Of a stretch of 64,000 bases of DNA, positions 8,091-16,216 are shown one piece after another (within the stretch, counting starts at the first letter, position 1; the number at the start of each line of letters is the position of its first letter). The DNA lies in assembly GCA_963560245.1 (NCBI GenBank), contig CAUWNS010000004.1, positions 1-64,000 of the forward strand, read 5' to 3'. The DNA comes from Pseudoruminococcus_B sp937901805 (lineage in GTDB: Bacteria > Bacillota > Clostridia > Oscillospirales > Ruminococcaceae). Position numbers and translations under genes: made by a program. The notes under the pieces are model-generated. The model was not told the origin of the DNA, made no database searches, and saw only the letters and a program-made list of their open reading frames with translations.

Positions 8091-8369
8091 GTCCGCCAGC
8101 TGGCAGAAGATATTGGGATCAATCCCATGGCTGTCAGTAAAGCATACACGATCCTAACAACTGAGGGATACCTGGAAATTGACCGCAGATATGGTGCTAA
8201 AGTGAGTAGAAAAGCGGTATCCAGCGGCGTTTTTCAGGAAAAACTGGAAGCGGAACTGTAGCTGTTGATTGCAGAATCCAGGGTACACGGAATGGAGAAA
8301 GATTCGTTTCTCACCCTGTGTGCGGAACTCTTTTCCAAGATACCGGGCCCGGTTCAGGAGGAAAATTAA
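8091..8369 (+). pseudogene. Remnant of a GntR (YtrA-type) regulator
   Basis: The reading frame from 8091 encodes the second half of a GntR winged helix: VRQLAEDIGINPMAVSKAY, then LTTEGYLEIDRRYGAKV. The first part of the HTH domain and any start codon are absent upstream, and a TAG (8259-8261) interrupts the frame before the family's C-terminal helical part continues (LLIAESRVHGMEKD). In intact relatives this regulator precedes a membrane protein operon, and the decayed membrane gene follows here at 8370, supporting a former operon. Not functional as read. Confidence 0.75.
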
Positions 8370-9214
8370 ATGGGTTGGATTTTTATTTTGCCGTCTGCCC
8401 TGATTATCACGCTGACAGGTTTTTTCCAATAACTGCACGGCGGCAGAGGTACACGATCATCTGCTTCTTGGGGTAACTTTGCCCCAATCTGCCCTGGAGG
8501 AAAAACTGGTGTAGGAGGCTGTGAAAGGGTATTCCCGTGCCAATGGGATATGCCTGCTTAGTGTTTTGCCCTGTTTTCTGCTTGGGGACTGGGTTTCCCT
8601 GCTGATCGCATATGGGATTCTATGGTGTGCGGGGACATTGGCGGCTTATCAACAGATTTTTATCCATTTTCACCGCTTTGTCTATCAGATGAAACAGGAG
8701 CAGCATTGGTTTGTAGGGAAACGTCACTTTTGTGGAAAAACGGGTGGAGTATGGTTATACCTGTAATCTTTCTGCCCGGAGAGGAAAATGGATAACTTAT
8801 CTGCCGTTGTTCCTGCCGGTTCCCTTTTGTATTGGGTTGATCGGCCTGTTTGCATGGATGGATTTTACTCCTTTTACTCTTTCGATTCAGGAGGATTTGA
8901 TCACTGTCCATGCGCCTTTATATCAGGATACATTTTCTTTGGAAGAAATTGAAGATCTGTCCCTGACAGATACCATCCCTTCGGGAAAAAGGACAGGTGG
9001 GGCGGCAACCAGCCGCTATCTGCTTGGGAATTTTCAGGTAAAGGGATATGGAAAATCCCGTCTGTACGTGTATTTGAATGAAGCCCCGGCAGTAGTCATC
9101 CGGCTTTCCGACCGCACGGTTTTTTATACAGCAAAAACAGAGGAAGAGAGCCTGAGAGTCTACCAGGAACTCCTGAGAAACACGGATATTGGGAAAAGGC
9201 TTCGTAATCAGTAG
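8370..9214 (+). pseudogene. Decayed membrane protein (DUF1648-like) with PH-like C-terminal domain
   Basis: Pieces of one protein appear in three frames. MGWIFILPSALIITLTGFFQ stops at TAA 8430. LLLGVTLPQSALEEKLV then follows in another frame with a TAG at 8512. That frame continues as a transmembrane segment (8521 to about 8740). A further shift leads into 8732-9214, which ends in a 160-residue piece with two hydrophobic segments and a beta-rich domain like bacterial PH domains. At least two stops or frameshifts and one further shift make a full-length product impossible. The 8732-9214 piece could still be translated (ATG 8732), but no good ribosome binding site is visible. Former partner of the GntR remnant. 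Confidence 0.7.
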
Positions 9215-9222
9215 GGGGATGC

Positions 9223-9251
9223 TTGCAATGCGGCGGGGATGGTGCTAGAAT
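9223..9251 (+). promoter_or_regulatory. folT promoter
   Basis: -35 TTGCAA (9223-9228), exactly 17 bp, -10 TAGAAT (9246-9251), just ahead of the riboswitch. Confidence 0.7.
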
Positions 9252-9261
9252 AAACATGCAT

Positions 9262-9359
9262 AGCAGAGTAGATTTGTGTGCGTTAAGTGCCGTCTGGACG
9301 GGGAGTTGCCAGGCGGACGAAAAGAGTTTCTTGCGGTACACATGTCGCATCCCGCTGCT
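9262..9359 (+). ncRNA. Tetrahydrofolate (THF) riboswitch aptamer
   Basis: The leader shows the THF class landmarks: AGAGTAGAT near the 5' end, GCGTTAAGTG in the internal loop, a variable GC-rich arm, and a closing GCGGT...TCGCATCCCGCTGC segment. GCAG (9263-9266) pairs with CTGC (9355-9358) to close P1. The downstream gene is the folate transporter folT, a usual THF riboswitch target. Confidence 0.88.
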
Positions 9360-9373
9360 GCATATAACCGGGG

Positions 9374-9419
9374 GATTCCCCCTTTGTATGCGGCATACTT
9401 TGCATACAAAGGAGGAATC
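9374..9419 (+). promoter_or_regulatory. Ribosome-binding-site sequestering hairpin of folT
   Basis: Bases 9374-9391 and 9402-9419 form an 18-bp stem with a single mismatch. The 3' arm contains the entire AAAGGAGG of folT and ends three bases before the ATG. There is no T run, so regulation is probably at translation initiation, with the THF aptamer directly upstream. Confidence 0.75.
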
Positions 9420-9422
9420 AAA

Positions 9423-9974
9423 ATGTCAAAATTTGTACAATCCATCCGTTCTTCTTCCCATAACATGAAACAGGTTCGGGTACTTGCCGGCGCGGCCATG
9501 CTCCTTGCACTAAGCGTCATTATTGATACCTTTACCATCCGGGTCAGCGATGCGTTGCGTATAGGCTTTTCCTTTTTGCCTCTGGCACTGACGGGGTATC
9601 TGTACGGTCCTGTGGTGGGGGCAGTTTCCGGTCTGGCAGGGGATTTAATTAAGTATTTTCTCTATAATTTTGGGGAACCTTTTTTTCCGGGCTTTACGCT
9701 CAATGCCCTGCTCTCGGGCTTTTTGTATGGGCTCATTCTCTATCAGAACCGTGTGACTGTCTTTCGTACGATATGTGCAAAGGTATGTACGGCAGTGATC
9801 ATTAATCTGCTTTTAACCCCGTTGTGGCTGAGTATTATGTATGGAAAAGCCTTTTGGCTGTACCTGTCCCTGCGGATTGGCACCAATCTTATGAAACTGC
9901 CAATTGATACGGTAATGCTTTTGTTTTTGCTCAAGCTGATGGAACGGATTAAAGTGCGGATCAAAGCAGTATAA
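9423..9974 (+). CDS. folT: Folate ECF transporter S component FolT
   Basis: Integral membrane substrate-capture subunit for folates. The 183-residue protein has about five to six hydrophobic segments. It has the ECF S-component pattern ALSVIIDTFTIRVSDALRIGFSFLPLALTGYLYGPVVGA (described here by position, residues 25-65, key residues Arg, Phe and Gly-Pro). The ATG at 9423 follows AAAGGAGGAATCAAA. The shared ATPase/EcfT module is not in the window. The THF riboswitch and masking hairpin upstream make feedback by folate status very likely. Confidence 0.93.
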   Translation: MSKFVQSIRSSSHNMKQVRVLAGAAMLLALSVIIDTFTIRVSDALRIGFSFLPLALTGYLYGPVVGAVSGLAGDLIKYFLYNFGEPFFPGFTLNALLSGFLYGLILYQNRVTVFRTICAKVCTAVIINLLLTPLWLSIMYGKAFWLYLSLRIGTNLMKLPIDTVMLLFLLKLMERIKVRIKAV

Positions 9975-9985
9975 AGAAAATACAG

Positions 9986-10017
9986 CGGCCTTCGGTGCTC
10001 CCCCGAAGGCCGTTTTT
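9986..10017 (+). terminator. Intrinsic terminator after folT
   Basis: CGGCCTTCGG/CCGAAGGCCG stem followed by five Ts, immediately before the ribosome binding site of the next gene. Confidence 0.85.
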
Positions 10018-10033
10018 GACAGGAGGAACAACA

Positions 10034-11755
10034 ATGGCTCCACTTCTGGTTGCTATCAATGCGAAATATATTCATACCAATCTCGCAGTACGGTATCTTT
10101 CTGCACGTGCACAGGAAGAGGGTTTTCCCTGTGAATTTGCAGAATATACTATCAATCAGCCTTTTGATGAAATCCTGAGCGGGATTTATTCCCATCATCC
10201 GGATGTGGTAGCGTTTTCCTGTTATCTTTGGAATATTGAGCTGGTAAAACATCTCTGTACAGAACTTGCAAAACTGCTCCCCGGCGTCCCGATCTGGCTC
10301 GGCGGGCCGGAGGTCAGCTATCACAGCGCCCGTATTTTACAGGATATCCCTTCCTGCGAGCTGATTATGAGGGGGGAAGGGGAGAATACCTTCCCGACCC
10401 TGTTGTCTGCCCTGTATGGAGAAAAAGGTTTCTCGCAGATTCCGGGGATTACCTGGCGGGATGGCGGAGGAACGATCAAGGAGAACCCGGCCGCCGTTCC
10501 TTTTGATTTGAGCAGACTTCCCTTTGCCTATCGGGATTTGGAGAAACTATCCCATAAGATTGTGTATTATGAATCATCGCGCGGTTGTCCCTACTCTTGT
10601 ACCTACTGCCTTTCTTCTGTGGAGAAAGGAGTGCGTTTTGTCCCGGCGCAGCGCGCCTGCCGGGATCTTCAGCGTTTTTTAGATGCTGAGGTGCAGCAGG
10701 TAAAATTTGTCGACCGAACTTTCAACTGCAACCGGGAACATGCGGACACGATTTTGCAGTATCTGCTGGATCATGATAATGGACGGACAAATTTCCATTT
10801 TGAGATTTCCGCAGATATTTTGGCGGATTCGACCATTGCGTTGATTAACCGGGCGAGGGAAGGCCTGTTCCAGTTCGAAGTCGGCGTACAGTCGACAAAC
10901 CTCAAGACAATCCGGGCCATTCAGAGGGCCTGCGACAACGACAAACTGTTTGAAAAGGTATCCCGCCTGCGTGCTTCCCACAATGCCCATGTGCATTTGG
11001 ATTTAATTGCGGGGCTTCCCTTTGAGGATTATGCCTCCTTTGCACATTCCTATGACGAAGTCTTTTCCCGTCATCCGGATATGCTGCAGCTGGGCTTTCT
11101 CAAAGTGCTCAAAGGCTCCGCGATGGAAGCACAGAGCAAAGAATATGGGATTGTGTACCAGGACAGGGCGCCCTATGAGGTATTGTTTACGGATTTTATC
11201 CGTTATGAGGAACTTCGCAAACTTAAACGGATTGATCGCCTGAATGATACCTATCTCAACAGCGGGCGATTCCGCGCCTCTTTGAAAAGGGTTTTACAGC
11301 AGTATGATTCCCCGTTCCGTTTTTTTGAAGAATTGAGCGTCTACTATGAAGAACATGGGCTTTTTGACAAAAATCTGGGGAAATATGATGTCTATACCCA
11401 TCTGTATTACTTTTATATGCAGCGATTTGGGGATTGTGAAAAACTCAAGTGGTGTATGAAACATGATATTTTTGCACGGGAAAATGTAAAAAGCCTTCCG
11501 GATGTTTTGAACCTATCCTTATATCCACAATATAAGGAACGGTTTGACGCCTTTTATGAACAGGAGGAAAATATCTCCCGGTATCTTCCGGAATATCTGG
11601 GTGAGCATCCAAAGCGTATCCAAAGGCTTACTCACCTGGAAGCCTATCCATTTGATATTTTTACCGGGAAAGAACAGCCGCTTGTTTTACTCTATTCCTA
11701 TGGCGGGAAGGATATTGCCGGGAATGCCCATATTATAAAGCTAGTGGATTTGTAA
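10034..11755 (+). CDS. B12-binding radical SAM protein, DUF4080 type
   Basis: A 573-residue cytosolic enzyme with three parts: an N-terminal cobalamin-binding Rossmann-like domain (residues 1-130), a radical SAM barrel with the cluster motif C185-PYS-C189-TY-C192, and a C-terminal DUF4080 region (about 380-573). The N-terminal domain has no obvious DxHxxG, so whether cobalamin is bound is open. Family members are widespread in clostridia and chemically uncharacterised; neighbours (folT, a small protein) do not reveal a substrate. AGGAGG lies at ideal spacing before the ATG at 10034. Closest well-known relatives are B12-dependent radical SAM methyltransferases, but activity cannot be assigned. 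Confidence 0.9.
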   Translation: MAPLLVAINAKYIHTNLAVRYLSARAQEEGFPCEFAEYTINQPFDEILSGIYSHHPDVVAFSCYLWNIELVKHLCTELAKLLPGVPIWLGGPEVSYHSARILQDIPSCELIMRGEGENTFPTLLSALYGEKGFSQIPGITWRDGGGTIKENPAAVPFDLSRLPFAYRDLEKLSHKIVYYESSRGCPYSCTYCLSSVEKGVRFVPAQRACRDLQRFLDAEVQQVKFVDRTFNCNREHADTILQYLLDHDNGRTNFHFEISADILADSTIALINRAREGLFQFEVGVQSTNLKTIRAIQRACDNDKLFEKVSRLRASHNAHVHLDLIAGLPFEDYASFAHSYDEVFSRHPDMLQLGFLKVLKGSAMEAQSKEYGIVYQDRAPYEVLFTDFIRYEELRKLKRIDRLNDTYLNSGRFRASLKRVLQQYDSPFRFFEELSVYYEEHGLFDKNLGKYDVYTHLYYFYMQRFGDCEKLKWCMKHDIFARENVKSLPDVLNLSLYPQYKERFDAFYEQEENISRYLPEYLGEHPKRIQRLTHLEAYPFDIFTGKEQPLVLLYSYGGKDIAGNAHIIKLVDL

Positions 11756-11868
11756 TCATTTATTTTGACTATTTTTCAGCTCCCTTTCACATTCCAGTCA
11801 CATTAGAAGGATATCCTAAATCGTGACAACTGATGATAAGTGAACTGGTACGAGAGGGAGTGCATAAA

Positions 11869-12150
11869 GTGAACCGAGAAAATCTGGAGCGAACGGAACA
11901 ATGTTATCTGGCATTATCTTATCATGCCGATGTGAATGAGCAGTGCTTGCTGGGGGTGATTGGCGGCGTGGGAGAAGAGTATTCCGTTGAATCCCGTCAA
12001 ATAAATTGCGGTATGACAAGGTTGATGGTTCGGCTCTCGGAAAGAGCGTTTCTCCAGGATGCAATCCGTTACCTATCCTGTATGGATGGAGTAAAACAGG
12101 TGTTGCTGGTCAGTGAAATCGGAAAAACTGCTCTTTGCAGTCCGCAATAA
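11869..12150 (+). CDS. Small protein of unknown function, possibly ACT-like
   Basis: About 93 residues from the GTG at 11869, which has GAGGGAG at good spacing; an in-frame ATG at 11833 lacks one. The pattern of alternating strands and helices (LALSYHADVNEQ..., MVRLSERAFLQDAIRYLSCMDGVKQVLLV) resembles a ferredoxin-like or ACT fold of the NikR C-terminal type, but no ligand motif is clear. It is followed by a hairpin terminator and lies convergent to glgA. I do not recognise the family with certainty. Confidence 0.6.
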   Translation: MNRENLERTEQCYLALSYHADVNEQCLLGVIGGVGEEYSVESRQINCGMTRLMVRLSERAFLQDAIRYLSCMDGVKQVLLVSEIGKTALCSPQ

Positions 12151-12155
12151 ATAGA

Positions 12156-12201
12156 AACGCTGATATAACCGGAGCGTAGTGTGGTTGTGTCGGCGTTTTG
12201 C
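12156..12201 (+). terminator. GU-containing hairpin terminator
   Basis: A 15-bp RNA stem (12156-12170 with 12183-12197) includes three G-U pairs and is followed by TTTT. It would only fold on the plus strand. Confidence 0.6.
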
Positions 12202-12202
12202 A

Positions 12203-12252
12203 TGGAAAGGCCGCGGCATCCTTTTCGATATGGATGCCACGGCCTTTCCGCT
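12203..12252. terminator. Long GC-rich hairpin between convergent genes
   Basis: GGAAAGGCCG(C)GGCATCC and GGATGCCACGGCCTTTCC form a near-perfect stem between the convergent small gene and glgA. It has no T run on either strand, so it may be a 3' end stabiliser rather than a classic terminator. Confidence 0.5.
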
Positions 12253-12284
12253 GTATAGGTAGGATTTGTATTGGCGTTGGTTAT

Positions 12285-13712
12285 TTATTGCAGGCTTTCA
12301 TACAGGGAAGCATACTCCCTGGCGGAACGCTCCCAGCTGAAATCACAGGTGAGGGCGTGTTTGACAAGCTTTTTCCATAGATCCGGGCTTCCGTGATAAA
12401 GACCGGTTGCCCTGCGGATCGCGCCGAGCATATCATGGGCATTATAGGTCTTGAAGGTGAATCCGTTCCCTTTACTGGAAGGATCCCCATAATCCAGAAT
12501 GCTGTCGCTCAGTCCGCCGGTTTCCCGCACAACGGGGATTGTGCCATAACGAAGGGAAACCATCTGAGCCAGCCCGCACGGTTCGGACTGGGACGGCATC
12601 AGGAAAATATCAGAGCCGGCATAAATTTTCTTTGCAGTGTCAGGGATAAACCCGATAATAGCGGCTACTCTTTCGGGATATTTTGCCGCCATTTCAGTAA
12701 AGAAGTTTTCGAACTGGCGTTCTCCGGAACCAAGGATGACAAATTTATTCCCATCCTGAACCATCTCGTCAAATACAAATTTGACGAGATCCAGACCCTT
12801 ATGGGCGGCAAGACGGGTGACCATGCCGATCAGTGGGGAATCATCGACGTCCAGTCCGACCATTTTGCACAGTTCATCCTTATTGGTACGCTTTCCAGAC
12901 AAGCTTTTTGCCGTAAAGGTCTTGAAGATACCATTTGGGTTTTTGGAATTGTACAATTCCGTATCAATCCCATTGAGGATGCCGGACAGCTTAAAGCTCC
13001 TTGCTTTCAACAGAGGATCCAATCCGTGCGAAAACCAGGGGTCTAAAATCTCTCTGGCATAAGTTGGGCTGACGGTTGTGACTTTGTCCGAGGATTCAAT
13101 AGCGGCTTTCATAAAGTTGAGACATCCGTCATGATCCAACAGGTTTTTCGCCTCGATTGGCAGACCCAGAACATCGCCCAGAATATCATAGCCATATCTG
13201 CCCTGGTAAGCGATGTTGTGGATGGTAAAGATTGTACGGATATTCCGGTACAGATCATATTTGCGATAATAGACATTCAGATAAACAGGCACCAGTGCTG
13301 TCTGCCAGTCATTGCAATGGATAATATCCGGCTTGAATTCTTCGCAGATGTGGGGAAGCATATCGACAATAGCCTTGGAAAAGAACGAAAACCGTTCGGC
13401 GTCGTCAAAGAAACCATAGATTCCATTGCGTCCGAAATAGTATTCATTGTCCAGCAGATAGTAAGTTACACCATTGATTTCTGCGGTAAACAGCCCGCAA
13501 TACTGAGTCCTCCAGGAGAGATCAACAAAAAAGTGGGTGACATAGGTAAGTTTCTCGCGCATTTCCTGTTTGATGTCCCCATATAGCGGGAGGACAACCC
13601 GGCAATCGTGTCCCAGGTTGTTGACTGCACGGGGCAGGGAACCGGCTACATCCGCCAATCCGCCGGACGCAATAAAGGGAAGCGCCTCACTGGCTGCATA
13701 TAAAATTTTCAA
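12285..13712 (-). CDS. glgA: Glycogen synthase (ADP-glucose)
   Basis: GT5-family enzyme that extends alpha-1,4-glucan from ADP-glucose. The 475 residues show the N-terminal Rossmann fold with the ADP-glucose loop ASGGLADVAGSLP (about residues 16-28, Lys of KxGGL replaced by Ser). The HDWQT-like motif reads HCNDWQTALVP, and the C-terminal catalytic part has MPSQSEPCGLAQMVSLRYGTIPVVRETGGL. The start is a TTG at 13712 with AGGAGG nine bases upstream, an unusual but well supported choice. It is the last gene of the glgB-glgC-glgD-glgA operon. The serine in place of lysine in the first motif deserves notice, since that lysine normally contacts the nucleotide sugar. Confidence 0.94.
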   Translation of the reverse strand: MKILYAASEALPFIASGGLADVAGSLPRAVNNLGHDCRVVLPLYGDIKQEMREKLTYVTHFFVDLSWRTQYCGLFTAEINGVTYYLLDNEYYFGRNGIYGFFDDAERFSFFSKAIVDMLPHICEEFKPDIIHCNDWQTALVPVYLNVYYRKYDLYRNIRTIFTIHNIAYQGRYGYDILGDVLGLPIEAKNLLDHDGCLNFMKAAIESSDKVTTVSPTYAREILDPWFSHGLDPLLKARSFKLSGILNGIDTELYNSKNPNGIFKTFTAKSLSGKRTNKDELCKMVGLDVDDSPLIGMVTRLAAHKGLDLVKFVFDEMVQDGNKFVILGSGERQFENFFTEMAAKYPERVAAIIGFIPDTAKKIYAGSDIFLMPSQSEPCGLAQMVSLRYGTIPVVRETGGLSDSILDYGDPSSKGNGFTFKTYNAHDMLGAIRRATGLYHGSPDLWKKLVKHALTCDFSWERSAREYASLYESLQ

Positions 13713-13758
13713 ACGAAATTACCTCCTGTCCATTGTAAGTGTATGGAAAAACATTCTT

Positions 13759-13790
13759 GTTCGGGCGGATTCGTCAATCCGCCCGAACAG
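13759..13790 (-). terminator. Hairpin between glgD and glgA
   Basis: GTTCGGGCGGATT and AATCCGCCCGAAC are perfect 13-base arms (13759-13788). On the minus strand the trailing sequence is only weakly T-rich, so it may be an RNA stabiliser or partial terminator that lowers glgA relative to glgD. Confidence 0.6.
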
Positions 13791-13803
13791 TTTTGATGGA
13801 TGG

Positions 13804-14928
13804 TTATACCTTAATATTTTTGGCAATGTAGATTGGATAGTTTGGAGAGCCGGAGAGTTCCCGTGTCTCGCTGACAATGACGTCTTTGTCTGTGATTACA
13901 CAGTTTAGACTGGAGTCTTTTCGAATGATCGTCCCCTGCATGATGATAGAATTTTTCACTTTGGCGCCTTTTTCAATGTAGACGTTGCGGAACAGGATAC
14001 TGTTTTCCACTTCGCCGTCAATGACGCATCCATCGGCAACCAGGGAATTGGTGACGGCTGCATTCAATCCGTATTTTGCCGGGACTTCATCACGTACCTT
14101 CGTATAGATTGGACGGGTTTTTAAAAACAGCTGGTTTCCATTTTCCAGGTTTAACAGCTCCATATTCGCGTCATAATAGGATTGGAGGCTATCAATCCGG
14201 GCGGTATATCCTTTTAATTCATATCCGAAAATGCGGTAGATGTTGCACCGTTTCTGTAAAATATCCTCTTTGAAACTATACAGGTTCCGGCTGGAAGCCT
14301 CCGAGATAATCCGCAGCAGCAAAATCCGACTGATAATAAAGATATTGCACAATACATTTGCTTTTCCCAGATAGGAAGGATGGATAAAGACATCGGTCAG
14401 ACGGTTATCCTGCTCATCCAGGCTGACAATCACCTTGTTGCGGGAAGTTTCCGGGGTGATTTCCTGCGGCTTGTAGGCAATCGTGATATCTGCGTTGTTG
14501 GCCTTATGAAATTCGAGGAGTTCATTATAGTCAATGTTGGCGACAAGGTCGCAGTCCGTCATCACAACATAATCTTCTGTGGAATGCTGGATAAAGCTGG
14601 AGATATTTGCGAGAGCCTCGAGTTTTCCACGGTAAATTCCTCCTCCCGCGTTGCCGAATGGCGGCAGGATATTCAGCCCCATTCTTTTTCTTGCCAAATC
14701 CCATTCCCGTCCGGAAGATACGTGATCCATCAGGGACTGGTAGTTGCTCTTGGTCACAACGCCAACGTCATAAATCCCGGAATTGACCATATTGGAAAGG
14801 GCAAAATCTACCAGGCGGTATCTGCCGCCGTAGGGGATAGAACCCATGGTTCGTTTTGCTGTCAGTTCATTAATCGTTTCATCGTGCATATTGGAAAAGA
14901 TAATTCCCAGTGTATTGGTATTTGCCAT
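13804..14928 (-). CDS. glgD: GlgD, regulatory/second subunit of ADP-glucose pyrophosphorylase
   Basis: Paralogue of GlgC found in Firmicutes, where a GlgC-GlgD heteromer makes ADP-glucose from ATP and glucose 1-phosphate. The 374 residues carry a degenerate nucleotidyltransferase domain: the GGQGSRL triphosphate loop of GlgC is replaced by IIFSNMHDETINEL, while FALSNMVNSGI and a C-terminal left-handed beta-helix are kept. Loss of the loop indicates little catalysis by itself, as known for GlgD. The start ATG at 14928 follows AAAGGGGGATATCACA; only 14 bases separate it from glgC. Confidence 0.95.
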   Translation of the reverse strand: MANTNTLGIIFSNMHDETINELTAKRTMGSIPYGGRYRLVDFALSNMVNSGIYDVGVVTKSNYQSLMDHVSSGREWDLARKRMGLNILPPFGNAGGGIYRGKLEALANISSFIQHSTEDYVVMTDCDLVANIDYNELLEFHKANNADITIAYKPQEITPETSRNKVIVSLDEQDNRLTDVFIHPSYLGKANVLCNIFIISRILLLRIISEASSRNLYSFKEDILQKRCNIYRIFGYELKGYTARIDSLQSYYDANMELLNLENGNQLFLKTRPIYTKVRDEVPAKYGLNAAVTNSLVADGCVIDGEVENSILFRNVYIEKGAKVKNSIIMQGTIIRKDSSLNCVITDKDVIVSETRELSGSPNYPIYIAKNIKV

Positions 14929-14942
14929 TGTGATATCCCCCT

Positions 14943-16148
14943 TTACATGACGTCCTGGTCGACCATTTGTTTAGGAGCAACGGTTGCACCCGGTGCAACG
15001 GTAACATTGGAGCCAATGACTGCGATTCCCCAGTCATCTTTATTTTCCATATTTTCCGGACGTTTGCCGATCACAGCATTTTCCCCGATGGTGACATTTT
15101 CCGCTATAATTGCATATTCTACGACAGCCCCGGATTTGACAACGGTTCCGGACATCAGGATGCTGTCACGGACAACAGCTCCCGGTTCCACGATCACGCC
15201 GGAAGAAAGTACGGAAAAATCGACGTTTCCAAAAATTTCACACCCTTCGGTAATCATGGAGTTTTGCACGACGGCCTCTTTGCTGATGTAATGAGGGGGC
15301 ATCACGGGGTTGCGGGAGTAAATTTTCCAGTTTGGATCATAAAGCTCCAGGGGAACTTTTGGATCCAGCAAATCCATATTTGCTTCCCATAAGCTGTCAA
15401 TGGTACCGACGTCTTTCCAGTATCCATCAAAACGGTATGCAAACATACGCTCTTCATTGCCAAGCATTTTGGGGATAATATTCTTTCCGAAATCCTTAGA
15501 AGAATTTGGATCCTTTTCGTCCTCAATCAGGTAGTTTTTGAGCTTGCTCCAGTTGAAAATATAAATTCCCATGGAAGCGAGATTACTCTTCGGATGAGCC
15601 GGTTTTTCCTCAAACTCATAAATTTTGCCGTCTTCATCCGCATTCATAATGCCAAAACGGGAAGCTTCTTCCATAGGGACTTCCAAGACAGCGATGGTGC
15701 AGTCGGCATTGTTTTTCTTGTGTTCCTCCAGCATTTCAGAATAATCCATCTTGTAAATGTGGTCGCCGGAGAGGATCAGGACATATTCCGGATTATAGCG
15801 ATCGATAAAGTGGAGATTCTGATAGATGGCATTTGCTGTGCCTTTATACCAGTCGGAACCAGTAGATTTCTGATACGGAGGCAGGACATGGACGCCGCCG
15901 CTCATCCGATCCAGATCCCATGGCTGTCCGCTTCCTATGTAATCGTTGAGTTCCAGAGGCTGATATTGTGTCAGCACGCCGACCGTATCAATCCCGGAAT
16001 TAATGCAGTTGGAAAGTGGAAAATCAATGATGCGGTATTTTCCTCCATAGGGAACCGCGGGTTTTGCAATGTTCTGGGTCAGTACATACAATCGACTGCC
16101 CTGTCCGCCTGCCAACAACATGGCAATACATTCTTTTTTATAAAACAT
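14943..16148 (-). CDS. glgC: Glucose-1-phosphate adenylyltransferase
   Basis: Committed step of glycogen synthesis, forming ADP-glucose. The 401-residue catalytic subunit shows the intact loop AMLLAGGQGSRL (residues about 9-20), KPAVPYGGKYRIIDF, the substrate segments WYKGTANAIYQN and LSGDHIYKMDY, and a beta-helix C terminus. The ATG at 16148 with GGGAGGATTTGT upstream is chosen; an upstream extension lacks a start signal. It is second in the glg operon after glgB. Confidence 0.97.
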   Translation of the reverse strand: MFYKKECIAMLLAGGQGSRLYVLTQNIAKPAVPYGGKYRIIDFPLSNCINSGIDTVGVLTQYQPLELNDYIGSGQPWDLDRMSGGVHVLPPYQKSTGSDWYKGTANAIYQNLHFIDRYNPEYVLILSGDHIYKMDYSEMLEEHKKNNADCTIAVLEVPMEEASRFGIMNADEDGKIYEFEEKPAHPKSNLASMGIYIFNWSKLKNYLIEDEKDPNSSKDFGKNIIPKMLGNEERMFAYRFDGYWKDVGTIDSLWEANMDLLDPKVPLELYDPNWKIYSRNPVMPPHYISKEAVVQNSMITEGCEIFGNVDFSVLSSGVIVEPGAVVRDSILMSGTVVKSGAVVEYAIIAENVTIGENAVIGKRPENMENKDDWGIAVIGSNVTVAPGATVAPKQMVDQDVM

Positions 16149-16216
16149 ACAAATCCTCCCTTTGCGCGAAAAGCGCTTAGATACAAAATATGACGCCCTC
16201 AAATGGGGAATTTACT

